Below, one piece after another: positions 12,201 to 21,641 of a DNA stretch of 64,000 nt. How positions within the stretch are numbered: the first letter of the stretch is position 1; every line of letters starts with the position of its first letter. Under the pieces are notes generated by a model that was not told the origin of the DNA, ran no database searches, and saw only the letters and a program-made list of their open reading frames with translations. Origin of the DNA: Metellina segmentata (taxonomy: Eukaryota > Arthropoda > Arachnida > Araneae > Tetragnathidae); contig OX375881.1 in the NCBI GenBank assembly GCA_947359465.1, positions 118,664,738 through 118,728,737 of the forward strand. Direction: 5' to 3'. The position numbers and the translations under genes are program-made.

Positions 12201-13099
12201 TTTGCAAATTCTACTGTTTCAAACCAATCTGTGGCCTTTTCACTCGCAATACTACTGACTAAAAAATCAATTGAGTTAGTGTGCTTCACATCCTCTTGAA
12301 CTGGGATGTATCTTAGTGTTTTTGCCACTGTTGCTACACGCTTGGATTTACAAAATTTGGCAAAATGTCCTTCTCTATGACATGTATAGCATTCCTTTTT
12401 AAATGCTAAACACTGTGCTTTTTTGTGTATAGTTCCACATCGTGTGCATGGTTTAGTGTTTGTTACCTGCTTCTTGTACTTGTTTTTCTCTTGATATTTT
12501 CTATTGACAGCTTCTATTTTCAAAGGTTCATCTTTAATGGAACTCATTTGGCTTCTAGCTTGCTCACTTGCTTTGCATATCTTCACTGCTTTATTCAGGG
12601 TTAGATCATCTTCGGCCAGGAGTTTCTCCCTATCAGCATCACTTCGTATGCCAATCACTATTCGGTCAGTGACTAAGCTATCATGTAGGGATTCGAATTT
12701 GCATGACTTGCTTTTGTTAAGCAAAGCTGTTAAGAAGTCATCAAATTTCTCTGTTTCCCCTTGCACCATTTTGTTGAACATAAATCTTTCGTATGTAATG
12801 TTTACTTTTGGTGTGAAATAGCTTTGAAAGGCTTGAACCAACTTTTGGATACTGCTCTTCTGGTCATCCGAAAAAGTGTTGAAGACACTTACAGCTTCCG
12901 TTCCAATTGCAGACATGAATAGAGCGATCTTCAAATTTTCCGGCTTGCTTTCCAGTCCGATAACTATGGCATACCACTCGAATTACTGGTACCAGTCCTT
13001 CCAGGCTTTGGAAACATCAGCGGCAGCTAAGCCTAACGGCGGCGGCGGTCTTGCAGTCATATTTCCGTAATCTCCTCTATTCGTTGTTTCGTTTGGCAT
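9224..13099 (-). pseudogene. gypsy-1 Gag-Pol polyprotein with two in-frame stops and a late frameshift
   Basis: One frame from ATG 13099 carries Gag, with zinc knuckle CYTCHREGHFAKFC near 12390, then protease (KLDTGAQC), reverse transcriptase (RVCMDPSSINK, CAMDDILIHA), RNase H (LSVDASKHAVGAVL) and integrase. The integrase has zinc finger HLGHLGIQH...CKACQK and catalytic segments IDIYHWDKK, CSDEGTQLT and NGLAERYVQEA, so its D,D,E residues are all present. Breaks are a TAA near 12980 in early Gag, a TAA at 10507-10505 between RNase H and integrase, and a frameshift near 9690. After that shift the integrase tail continues (GQKVWFRKG, YRRNSWYLRPY) to about 9224. The stretches 12934-10508 and 10504-9689 are open. 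Confidence 0.85.
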
Positions 13100-13132
13100 A
13101 ATCTAGTGTTGATACTCTAAGTATTTTTATTT

Positions 13133-13144
13133 GTTTCGGCACCA
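13133..13144 (-). other. gypsy-1 primer-binding site
   Basis: On the minus strand TGGTGCCGAAAC follows the 5' LTR with no gap. TGG complements the CCA end of a tRNA; I did not identify which tRNA. Confidence 0.75.
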
Positions 13145-13305
13145 TGTAATGACTACTGGCCAATATAATAATAATAATGATACAACGATATGCACTTACG
13201 AACAAGCTATATTGTAATTGACTTAAGAGATGTTGTTTACATACTGTTAGTAGTGTTACAGTTACGGTTAATCACATTACGGGATAGTCACAGTTAATCA
13301 TTACA
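13145..13305 (-). repeat. gypsy-1 5' LTR (161 bp, 36-bp deletion)
   Basis: Direct copy of 9004-9200 with zero substitutions over the shared 161 bp. The 36-bp gap is flanked by CAG in the longer copy, suggesting a short-homology deletion or template jump. Confidence 0.93.
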
Positions 13306-13310
13306 CTCAG

Positions 13311-13529
13311 TTTCTTCCGAGGCAGAGCGGTAGGGTAGGAGAGGCGGACGCAGTTTCCCAACCCCAAATAGTCGCAACAAGTTTCGAGCAAAACAAAACA
13401 AAAACTGTGTTGTTGAGTACAGTTCGGGCTCTAGTCAAAAATAAGTATTCAGAGTGGATCGAAGTGCGATGCCTTCTGGATGTCGGGTCCCAATCTTGTC
13501 TGTGCACTAGAGCATGTGCAGAAAGGTTG
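13311..13529 (+). pseudogene. BEL/Pao protease N-terminal fragment
   Basis: Between the two gypsy insertions, the frame at 13407-13529 reads TVLLSTVRALV then VRCLLDVGSQSCLC, the retropepsin D-x-G-S-Q signature of BEL/Pao elements (D-V-G here). The preceding bases hold decayed linker. It ends at the gypsy-2 insertion (4-bp duplication GTTG) and should continue past 18577. Confidence 0.7.
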
Positions 13530-13811
13530 TGTAGCCCTCTTAGAGCTACAAGACAAGAGATGAAAACAAGCAATTTCTTCCAAGTAATAATATTTATTAC
13601 AGCATGCAAAGAACGAACATATTGACTACAACAGAACTGCTGCTCAACTGCTTTTTTTAAATCAGAATCATAAGCAGAACAACAATCTTTCGTTTGCAAG
13701 AATTTATATTCTTTTTTAATTGGTATTGTCAGGTTTTGATGTAGAGCCTTTAAGAAAAGAAAGAAGCATTTATGAATGCTGAGTATAATCTAAGTTATAT
13801 TGACCGCTACA
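13530..13811 (-). repeat. gypsy-2 3' LTR (282 bp)
   Basis: TGTAGCCCTCTTAG...TTGACCGCTACA on the plus strand. Residues 13763-13790 are the exact reverse complement of 18524-18551 in the other LTR, at the same position. A purine-rich tract on the minus strand (13826-13812) abuts it. Confidence 0.95.
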
Positions 13812-14035
13812 TCACTTCCTTCCCAGTAACTAAGTTACGATGAAGAGAGGAGCAGGAATAAGATCAATTTACATTTATATACAAATTATTAAAGTATCTA
13901 AAGAAAATCTTATTTTACAATAATCAAAATATCCTTTTTAAAACATCTTGAAATATAACAATATATGTTAAACAATATATGATATGGATAAAAGAAATAA
14001 TAATATATAGTTAAAGTTAACTATAATTTGTACAT

Positions 14036-17000
14036 TCAGTCTCTAAAACGAACAGGTCGTTGAATCTTTCTTCCAACATGGGAAATTTTTTGTTCTGGAG
14101 GTTTATCTTTGGTAACGTCCGGTGTATCCGCTTGCACAGGTACTGGTGGTTCTGGATGCTTTTCATCGGCGGCCAAAATGTAAGCAGGTTTAAGCCGGTC
14201 AATAGAAATGTTAACTTCTTTACCTTTTATACAGACTAGGAAGTATTTCTCAGTTTTCAGAATCACTTTGAAGGGTCCTTCATATGGAGGCTCAAATGGC
14301 TTCTTGACTCTGTCTGTTCTGATGAACACATGGGAACACGTTTTGAGATCCTTATGTATAAATGCTTTGAATTTATTTCTGTGCCTTGTAGTTTTAGGTT
14401 TGAAAGACTGCATCTGCTCTTGTAATTTGTGCAGAAACGTCTCTGGCGTCGTAGAAATAGTCGGATCATCAAAAAATTCTCCAGGGAGTTTTATGGTTTT
14501 TCCATAAACCATTTGTGAGATTGAATGTTCAGAATCCTCTTTTGTAGCTGCTCTGAGGCCCAAAAGTATAGTTGGAATAGATTCTGTCCATCGAAGAGTA
14601 TTGTGTGACCGTATAGCTGCTTTCAGTGTCCTATGAAGTCTTTCGATTTTGCCATTACACTGTGGATGATATGCAGTTGTATGTTTAAGTTTCATTCCAC
14701 AAATAGCTGCCAAAGTTCTAAAAAGTTCGGATGTAAATTGCAAACCTCGGTCTGTGATGACTTCGTAAGGTACTCCAAATCGGGTTATCCAACCTTCGTA
14801 AAATGATCTTGCCACGGTTTCGGAGGTTATATCACGTAAAGGGATAACCTCCATCCAACTAGTAAAGCGATCTATGCAAGTTAAACAGTAAACAAAGTCA
14901 TTAGATGGTGAGTAAGGTCCAATGATATCAATATGAACTGTGCTGAAACGTTCATCCGGTTCTTTGTAGGTTCCTAATGGTGAGTTAGTGTGCCTCGTAA
15001 TTTTGTTTTTCTGGCAACCGATGCATGTTTGCGACCATTTTCTTACGTCTTTCCGAATGTTTGTCCAAATAAATCTTGGTGTCATTTGTTTCACTGTTGC
15101 TTTGATACCTGGATGGGCTAAACCATGGATTTTATCAAACATTATCCTTCTAAATATTAGTGGTAAAAAGGGTCTAATGGTTGAAGTTGAGGTATCACAC
15201 CAGAGAAGTTTAACTGACGGAAGTGGATATTGCTTAAACGCGAATAAAGTATTATTGCATAATTTGTTAAGCTCTTCACAATCAATTTGTTTATCTGCAA
15301 TTGCATCATAATCTAACCCGATTACGGATTCTATCCTAGACATCGAGTCTGCAACAACGTTTTCATGTCCACTGATGTGGCGTATTTCTGTTGAATACTG
15401 CGATATATATTGAAGATGTCTCAGTTGTCTAGGCGAAGCCTTTTCGTTTTTATGATTAAAGGCAAATATAATTGGCTTATGATCGGTATATATAGTAAAA
15501 TTCTGTCCTTCTAACATATGTTTAAACTGCTTAATTGAGAGGTAGATTCCTAAAAGTTCCCTATCGTATGTGTTATACCGTGTTTGTGTTTCGTTAAGTT
15601 TTTTTGAAAAAAAGGCGATCGGTTTCCAATTTCCTTCTTCAAACTGCTGCAAAACAGATCCTACAGCGAAATCTGAGGCATCTGTAAATAAAGCTAAAGG
15701 CAAATCAGGATTAGGGAATGTTAATAATGCGGCATTCGCTAAATCTTGTTTGCATTTTTCAAACATTTCTTTAGTTTCTTCGGTCCACGGAACTTTTCTC
15801 GCGTCTTTTTTTCTTGCTCCACGTAAATAATCGTTTAGTGGTGCTTGAGTATTAGCAGCGTCTTTTAAGTAACGACGATAAAATTTAATCATGCCGAGAA
15901 AAGTGCGCAATTGATGAATTGTTTCAGGCAATTTATAATCTAAAATTGATTGAACTTTAGTGGGAAGTGGGCGTGAACCTTCTGGTGTAATTAAATACCC
16001 TAAAAATTCCAATTTCTTAACTCCTAACTCTGATTTAGAAATATTTATTCTTAAAACATATTTTTCCAAGCGATTAAAAACTGATTTCAAATTATCTTTA
16101 TGTTCATCTATAGTTGAAGAGGCTATCAAAATATCATCTAAATAAGGAAATACGAAACTCAATCCACAGAAAACTTCATTAATAAAGCGTTGAAATGTGG
16201 AAGGCGCGTTTCGTAAACCAAAACTCATAACATTAAATTCGTAAAGTCCGAAAGGTGTAATAATCGCAGTTTTTTGCTTATCTTCTTCAGCAATCGGTAT
16301 TTGAAAATACGCTTTAAATAAATCAATTTTTGAGAAAATCTTCTTACCTTTTAAAATATGCTGGAAATCTTCAATTCTCGGTATCGGATAACGATCAGGA
16401 ATAGTTTGTGCATTTAACCTTCTATAATCACCACACGGCCGTAATGTACCATCTCTTTTATGCACTAAATGCAGTGGACTAGCCCATGGCGATTTTGAAG
16501 GTCGAATTATGTTATTGTCTAGCATATATTTAAATTCCTGTTTCGCAATTTCTAATCTTTTGGTATCTAACTGTCGAGCTCTCGAATATACTGGCTGACC
16601 TTCAGTGGCAATATAATGTTTGACATTGTGCGGAGTATTATTTATCAACAGATTAGGTTTCATCAAATTTGGGTACAAGGAAATGATATCAGAAAAATTA
16701 GAAGACTGATTCATAACACTTAAATTATTTTCTGCCTCTATAGATGAAATTTCACCAGTTACAAAAAGGTTAGTTAGTCCATCAATAAGGCGTTTTTTGT
16801 TAATATCTACCAACAATTTGAACTTATTTAAGAAGTCAGCTCCAAGTATTCCTTTATCCACTTTTGCTATAATGAAAGGCCCCTGGAAATCACGGCGAAG
16901 TCCCAAATTAAGTGTCAGAATTTTATGTCCGAAAGTTTGAATTTCGGAACCATTAGCTGCATAAAGTTTAAAAGAATTACATACTTTATGTTTTTCTGAA

Positions 17001-17194
17001 GCTGGAATGATTGATACATCCGCTCCACTATCAACTAGAAAGCGCAAGCCGGTGTTCTTGTCCCTCACAAATAAACGGTAATTGCGGCAATCTTGAATAT
17101 CATCAGCAGCAGAGCTCGCCGTTCCTTCTACTGCTGACTTATGTTTTCCGACGACTTCCAACTGCAAGGACCTTTGCATTTGTTTGGATAACAA
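14036..17194 (-). CDS. pol: gypsy-2 Pol: protease, reverse transcriptase, RNase H, integrase
   Basis: An open frame of 1,052 codons. Protease: RFLVDSGADVSIIP near residue 55. Reverse transcriptase: HKRDGTLRPCGDYRRLN and FPYLDDILIAS. RNase H: ALFTDASDFAVGSVLQ, then TIYTDHKP. Integrase: zinc finger HGLAHPGIK...CIGCQKNK, then HIDIIGPYSPS, ITDRGLQFTS and GKIERLHRTLKA, with all three acidic residues in place. The C-terminus is a basic/proline-rich tail ending RKIQRPVRFRD. It overlaps gag by 67 bp in the -1 frame, so translation probably needs a -1 frameshift; I saw no canonical slippery heptamer in the overlap. No downstream env. Catalytic residues look intact, so the copy may be recently active. 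Confidence 0.93.
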   Translation of the reverse strand: MLSKQMQRSLQLEVVGKHKSAVEGTASSAADDIQDCRNYRLFVRDKNTGLRFLVDSGADVSIIPASEKHKVCNSFKLYAANGSEIQTFGHKILTLNLGLRRDFQGPFIIAKVDKGILGADFLNKFKLLVDINKKRLIDGLTNLFVTGEISSIEAENNLSVMNQSSNFSDIISLYPNLMKPNLLINNTPHNVKHYIATEGQPVYSRARQLDTKRLEIAKQEFKYMLDNNIIRPSKSPWASPLHLVHKRDGTLRPCGDYRRLNAQTIPDRYPIPRIEDFQHILKGKKIFSKIDLFKAYFQIPIAEEDKQKTAIITPFGLYEFNVMSFGLRNAPSTFQRFINEVFCGLSFVFPYLDDILIASSTIDEHKDNLKSVFNRLEKYVLRINISKSELGVKKLEFLGYLITPEGSRPLPTKVQSILDYKLPETIHQLRTFLGMIKFYRRYLKDAANTQAPLNDYLRGARKKDARKVPWTEETKEMFEKCKQDLANAALLTFPNPDLPLALFTDASDFAVGSVLQQFEEGNWKPIAFFSKKLNETQTRYNTYDRELLGIYLSIKQFKHMLEGQNFTIYTDHKPIIFAFNHKNEKASPRQLRHLQYISQYSTEIRHISGHENVVADSMSRIESVIGLDYDAIADKQIDCEELNKLCNNTLFAFKQYPLPSVKLLWCDTSTSTIRPFLPLIFRRIMFDKIHGLAHPGIKATVKQMTPRFIWTNIRKDVRKWSQTCIGCQKNKITRHTNSPLGTYKEPDERFSTVHIDIIGPYSPSNDFVYCLTCIDRFTSWMEVIPLRDITSETVARSFYEGWITRFGVPYEVITDRGLQFTSELFRTLAAICGMKLKHTTAYHPQCNGKIERLHRTLKAAIRSHNTLRWTESIPTILLGLRAATKEDSEHSISQMVYGKTIKLPGEFFDDPTISTTPETFLHKLQEQMQSFKPKTTRHRNKFKAFIHKDLKTCSHVFIRTDRVKKPFEPPYEGPFKVILKTEKYFLVCIKGKEVNISIDRLKPAYILAADEKHPEPPVPVQADTPDVTKDKPPEQKISHVGRKIQRPVRFRD

Positions 17195-17955
17195 TTAGCT
17201 CCGAACTTGAAATGGTAATAGCAGTATTTGCCTTCTGGGTAGAATCGCTTTTTCGATCGACTTCTATTTCGCCTCATATTTGGAACACGAATGTCAGTTC
17301 TAGATTGTCTGTCAATGTTCAGAGCAGAGATTTGTTGTTCTAAAGAAGAAATTTTTTCGAGGATTTTGGTTGTTTCCGAGTTATTGGGAGTTGCAGAAAA
17401 AAGTTCCGTTTTCGGATTCATTTCCAAAATTTTATCAGCCATAACTGAAAGATTATCAAGGCTTTCTACGCTCACCAACAAAATGTTCTGAATAGATTCT
17501 GGTAATTTTTCGAGCCATAACATGCGTAAAACCTTCTCGGAGATGTTCATTCCGCCAAGCGATTTCATTTTACGTAACAATTGACTAGGCTTTACATCAC
17601 CTAGTGAAATTCCAGTAAGTAGACGCTTGATACTTTTTTCTTCGCTTTCTTGAAAAGTATTTAAAAGTCTTTCCTTTGCTGCAGAATACTTGTCACTTCG
17701 ACCACTTCGGATTATGTCCCAGATGTTTTCAACCACTTTAGGTTCCATCTGTGCAACCAGGTAATTAAATTTCGTTTCCTCTGTCACAATAGTCGCGATA
17801 GAAAACTGGGCTTCCACTTGATAAAACCAAATTTCAGGTTTTTCTTCCCAAAATGGAGGAATTTTGATGCTTACGCGATTTGTTTCCAGGTTCAAATCAG
17901 TTTTGTCAACTTTTGTCTCCATGCTTCCTTTTTGGGCGGGATCAGTATCAACCAT
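17128..17955 (-). CDS. gag: gypsy-2 Gag
   Basis: An open frame of 275 codons starting MVDTDPAQKGSMETKVDKT. The capsid-like body carries PPFWEEKPEIWFYQVEAQF, which is common in arthropod gypsy Gag. The C-terminal part is basic (MRRNRSRSKKRF), followed by a Cys/His cluster CYYHFKFGANCYPNKCKGPC that replaces the usual CCHC knuckle and probably binds nucleic acid. It ends inside the first 67 bp of pol. A start at the second Met (residue 12) is possible. Confidence 0.88.
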   Translation of the reverse strand: MVDTDPAQKGSMETKVDKTDLNLETNRVSIKIPPFWEEKPEIWFYQVEAQFSIATIVTEETKFNYLVAQMEPKVVENIWDIIRSGRSDKYSAAKERLLNTFQESEEKSIKRLLTGISLGDVKPSQLLRKMKSLGGMNISEKVLRMLWLEKLPESIQNILLVSVESLDNLSVMADKILEMNPKTELFSATPNNSETTKILEKISSLEQQISALNIDRQSRTDIRVPNMRRNRSRSKKRFYPEGKYCYYHFKFGANCYPNKCKGPCSWKSSENISQQ

Positions 17956-17987
17956 TTTTGCTCGTTCTGCTGATTCAGAAAATATTG

Positions 17988-18003
17988 TTATTCCGGGTCA
18001 CCA
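17988..18003 (-). other. gypsy-2 primer-binding site
   Basis: On the minus strand TGGTGACCCGGAATAA lies 4 nt inside the 5' LTR. TGGTGACCC is a frequent tRNA-primer complement in insect and arachnid gypsy elements (family memory). Confidence 0.7.
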
Positions 18004-18007
18004 ATTT

Positions 18008-18572
18008 TGTAGCCCTCTTAGAGCTACAAGACAAGAGATGAAAACAAGCAATTTCTTCCAAGTAATAATATTTATTACAGCATGCATAGAACGAACATAT
18101 TGACTACAACAGAACTGCTGCTCAACTGCTTTTTTTAAATCAGAATCATAAGCAGAACCAGGGCCCGATTTAGAAAATTTGGTATAGTAGGCACAACACG
18201 CAGGAAGGGGGCCCCCATGTTATCCGTTCATCACAAAAACTAATTTTAAAACAATAATTGGTACTTACGTATTTGACTGTTGACAGTTTCAAAAATTGTT
18301 GAAAAAAAATTCCAAGAAATATGAAAAGTTATTTTTGTTTAAAATTTTTAGATACTTTTGAAACTTTGGGGCCCTTTAAATTATGGGGGCTCTAGGCTCG
18401 TGCCTCACGGGCCTAATGGTAAATCAGGGCCTGAGCAGAACAACAATCTTTCGTTTGCAAGAATTTATATTCTTTTTTAATTGGTATTGCCAGGTTTTGA
18501 TGTAGAGCCTTTAAGAAAAGAAAGATTATACTCAGCATTCATAAATGCTTCTAAGTTATATTGACCGCTACA
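18008..18572 (-). repeat. gypsy-2 5' LTR with inserted MITE
   Basis: Same 282-bp sequence as 13530-13811 with two substitutions, the inverted 28-mer (18524-18551), and a hAT-type MITE at 18159-18433 with its duplicated octamer. Confidence 0.95.
18159..18433. mobile_element. hAT-type MITE (275 bp) in gypsy-2 LTR
   Basis: Ends CAGGGCCCGATTTA and (reverse) CAGGCCCTGATTTA. The 8-bp duplication AGCAGAAC lies at 18151-18158 and 18434-18441. The empty site is available within the same element, in the left LTR at about 13675. No coding. Confidence 0.93.
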
Positions 18573-18614
18573 GTTGCAATTAAAAATGGATAAAATAAAT
18601 ACCGTGGTTTCGTG

Positions 18615-19499
18615 ACAGGCGCCTCAATCCCATGATAGTACTTTACGCAAGTCCAACTTGATTGGCTAATCGGATCACATGACCTAGATACGTATGTCAT
18701 CAAGGTTTATAGTTGTTGGCGATTTATCTCTTCCTTTCTGCTTTCTTCTTTTCTTTTCAGATCCATGGCTATGGGTGGGTAGAGGTGGGAGCCGAAAATT
18801 GTATCCTTTTATTATATAAGTTAATAATTATATGAGTTAGTGTTTTATGTATGCTTTTTGTTACATCAGAATGGTCCTAAGCCAGCGGTGGATACGACAC
18901 CATCATCCTAAAGCAAAGGGGACGGCAGAGGGGCGGAAAAATATCAGCTGGTAGTGAGTTCAGGAGTGGTTATTAGATTATTTATGTAAAATCAACGGAA
19001 GCTTGGAAAAATATGAAAAGGGTATTAAAAATTAGGAAAAGTAAATTAGAATGAAAAGGAATTAAATTGTAATTTTTAAAAAATAATTTAGAGGATCTAA
19101 AAAGTTTTCCGCCAGATGGGTTCGAACTCGGGAAGTCATCCTCTGCTGCCGACGCTAATCTGAAGGTGGGTGACTTTAGCCATTAGGCCATCGTTGGTTC
19201 ACGAAAAGAAGCTCTTTAAAGTATAAGTACCCTTAATATAAGTTGGCAAGAAATACTACTAACAACAACCATACAACATAAATATGAGGAGCAAATCAGA
19301 GTCAACTTGTCGGACACTTACGCTGTACGCTGAGGCGCTAGTGTATGTATTGTATTTCTACGAAACAACGCGCATATTCAAAATCAAATGGTTACTGCAA
19401 CAATCAGATTGGCGAGATATCCAAGTGAAGCCAAGCCCGTGAAACTAGCCAATCAAGTTGGACTTGCGTAAAGTACTATCATGGGATTGAGCCGCTTCT
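18615..19499. mobile_element. 885-bp MITE with ~46-bp TIR, 9-bp duplication
   Basis: Terminal repeats share CTCAATCCCATGATAGTACT (inverted near 19493) and continue through CTTTACGCAAGTCCAACTTGA to TTGGCTA. The target duplication GGTTTCGTG sits at 18606-18614 and 19500-19508; eight of the nine bases could be the true duplication (hAT or P-like), nine would suit Mutator. It lies in the BEL-1 protease-RT linker. The interior has no long frame but holds a tRNA-like segment. Confidence 0.85.
19105..19200 (-). other. tRNA-like segment inside MITE (degenerate, Leu-like)
   Basis: On the minus strand, TGGCCTAATGGCTAAAG fits a pol III A box/D arm. CTTCAGATTAG resembles an anticodon loop with CAG, and GAGTTCGAACCC fits a B box/T loop. 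The spacing allows a long variable arm, as in tRNA-Leu/Ser. The acceptor and T stems do not pair, so it is not a functional tRNA. It may be a captured SINE head or a chance pol III promoter. Confidence 0.45.
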
Positions 19500-21641
19500 G
19501 GTTTCGTGTGTTAATGACGCAACAATGGTTGTTAATAATTGTGTGAGAACCTCGGTAACGAACAGGGATAAGAGTTGCGAGAGAGAATTGTCTATGTTAG
19601 TGGTCATCAAGATAACCGATCTCATTTCAAGCAAGGTAATTAATGTATGTGTTGACGTATCAGAATTCGTCTCATTAGCTGATCTTAGTTTCAATGTCCC
19701 AGGTAAAATTGACATGTTGCTGGGTGCAGAGATTTTTTATGAATTATTGAGGCCTGGACAAATCTATGCTCAAGATTCGCAGTTATTGTTGCAGAATACG
19801 GTGTTTGGTTACGTTGTAAGTGGGAGTGTTGATCAGGTAGCGGATAATCGCGTTCATTGTGGGTTAATTCTTGATGATGACCTAAATAAAACATTGAAGC
19901 AATTTTGGGAAATCGAAAACGTTGATATGGAGCGGATAGGGAACACAGAGGCATCGTTGGTGAGGATCACTTCGTCCGTACCCATAGAAGAGATGAGGAG
20001 GGTAGATATGTAGTAGCAATGACCTTGAGTAAAGATCCGTCGTGTTTAGGAAATTCTAAAGACATTGCTGTGAGGCGGCTTAATTCGTTGTGGAAGCGCC
20101 TGTCTAGGGATTCCGAGTATTTGTCGTTGTATGCGGATTTTTTGAGGGAGTATGAGGAATTGGGTCATATGGAGAAGGTTATTGAATCAAGTGAACCACC
20201 CATACACTACTACATACCCTATCATGGCGTTCTACGCCCTGATAAACTGACAACTAAGCTGAGAGTTGTCTTTAATGCCTCGTCACCCACCACAACAGGT
20301 ATGAGTCCGAATGACGTTCTGATGAAGGAAGAAGTCACTGAGGACGTCTTCGAAACAGTTACGCGGTTTCGGAGACACAAATTTGCCTTTACTACCGACA
20401 TTCAAAAAATGTATCGGCAGATCCTCATCGATCCAGAACAACCAGATCTTCAGAGAATAGTGTGGAAGACTGGTGTCAACGAGGAGGTTTTAACTTACCG
20501 TTTAAAAACTGTCACTTATGGCACGTCAAATGCACCCTTCCTTGCCATAAGGACCCTGCAGCAGCTAGCCAAGGATGAGAAATTGATATTTCCTCTGGCT
20601 TCTGAAGTTCTGCTGCACGACACCTACATGGACGACATCGTGACTGGGGCGCCTGACCTGGAGACCGCCTGAGAACTACAATCATAGCTGCGAGATGTCT
20701 TGCAGTCGTGCGGAATGTCTCTTCACAGGTGGTCTTCCAATTCCCATGAATTGCTGAACAGCTCGTTGTCATCTGATGTTGAACACGATGATGTCCGTTC
20801 ACTGTTGACACGGAGTTCTGTGTGAAGACGTTGAGCATCAGCTGGAAGCCGGTTCAAGATCAGTTCGTCTTCAAGGTGTCAATTTCTAGTCGACCGTCAT
20901 ACACCAAGCGTGAGGTGCTAAGCGTGATCGCCAGGCTGTATGACCCCCTTGGTTTCTTAGGCCCAGTGATAACCAAAGCCAAGATTCTTCTGCAGCGGCT
21001 GTGGCAGCAGAAGCTAGATTGGGATGATGCGCTTCCCGATCCAATAGCCGAAGAGTGGAGCGAATTTGTGACAACTTTGAAGTGCATCGAGAAGGTTAAA
21101 ATTCAGAGATACATCTTGACCGACGGTTGTTTAAGAATCGTCATTCAAGGCTTTGCAGATGCGTCCAAAGCAGCATACGGAGCCGTCATCTACCTACAGT
21201 GTTTTCATCGAACTGATGCTGCGAGAACTACCATTTTGGCAAGCAAGTCCCGCGTGGCACCCATTAGAGTGATTTACATTCCACGGCTGGAACTCTGCGC
21301 TTGTGTTCTCTTGGCTCAGCTAGTGGAGAAAGTTCGTGCTACTCTACGTTTGGAGATCGACGTTGTGTTGCATACGGACTCGACGATCGCCCTCGCGTGA
21401 TTGAACACACCTGCGAACCGTCTTAAGACCTTCATCGATAACCGCGTGTCTAAAGTGCAACGGCTGACTGAAAACTGTCAGTGGAATCATGTGCCATCAG
21501 CTCTGAATCCTGCGGATGTGATTTCGCGTGCGTTAGGCACTCGTGACCTTCCAGAGCTGGAATTGTGGTGGAATGGCCCGCCATTCTCCTTCAGCGAGGT
21601 GAGATATCCAGTGGGCAACCCAATTCAACTCTTATGAATGA
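19500..21641 (+). pseudogene. BEL/Pao reverse transcriptase and RNase H
   Basis: 19525-20013 holds the end of the protease and the linker (GKIDMLLGAEIFYELLRPGQ, NTVFGYVVSG). 20019-20672 holds reverse transcriptase: YHGVLRPDKLTTKLRVVFNA, TTDIQKMYRQILI and HDTYMDDIVTGA with the YxDD active site. After a stop and shift near 20672-20821, 20822-21400 encodes the A17/RNase H-like region, with ARLYDPLGFLGPV, GFADASKAAYGA, RLELCACVLLAQL and LHTDSTIALA. After a TGA, 21401-21637 continues (VPSALNPADVISRA, LELWWNGPPF). It has at least four disabling changes. The end is the Helitron insertion at 21642. Confidence 0.85.

Larger units (their letters stand above)
9004..13305 (-). mobile_element. Ty3/gypsy LTR retrotransposon (gypsy-1), complete with LTRs
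   Basis: Direct LTRs at 9004-9200 and 13145-13305 (TG...CA) flank a minus-strand gag-pol. Both sides carry the 5-bp target duplication CTCAG (8999-9003 and 13306-13310). A primer-binding site abuts the 5' LTR and a polypurine tract abuts the 3' LTR. The element lies in the BEL gag-protease region. The pol resembles K02A2.6/Mag-like gypsy elements (family memory). No env-like frame was seen. Confidence 0.93.
13530..18572 (-). mobile_element. Ty3/gypsy LTR retrotransposon (gypsy-2), intact gag and pol
   Basis: LTRs at 13530-13811 and 18008-18572 (the second enlarged by a 275-bp MITE plus its 8-bp duplication) are both 282 bp once the MITE is removed. The 4-bp target duplication GTTG lies at 13526-13529 and 18573-18576. 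The LTRs differ by two substitutions and a 28-bp perfect inversion. The internal region holds uninterrupted gag (17955-17128) and pol (17194-14036). It is the best-preserved autonomous element in the window and inserted into the BEL-1 protease. Confidence 0.95.

Noticed and set aside
19105..19200. Functional tRNA-Leu gene
   Set aside because: A and B boxes are present but the acceptor and T stems do not pair, and it lies inside a MITE.
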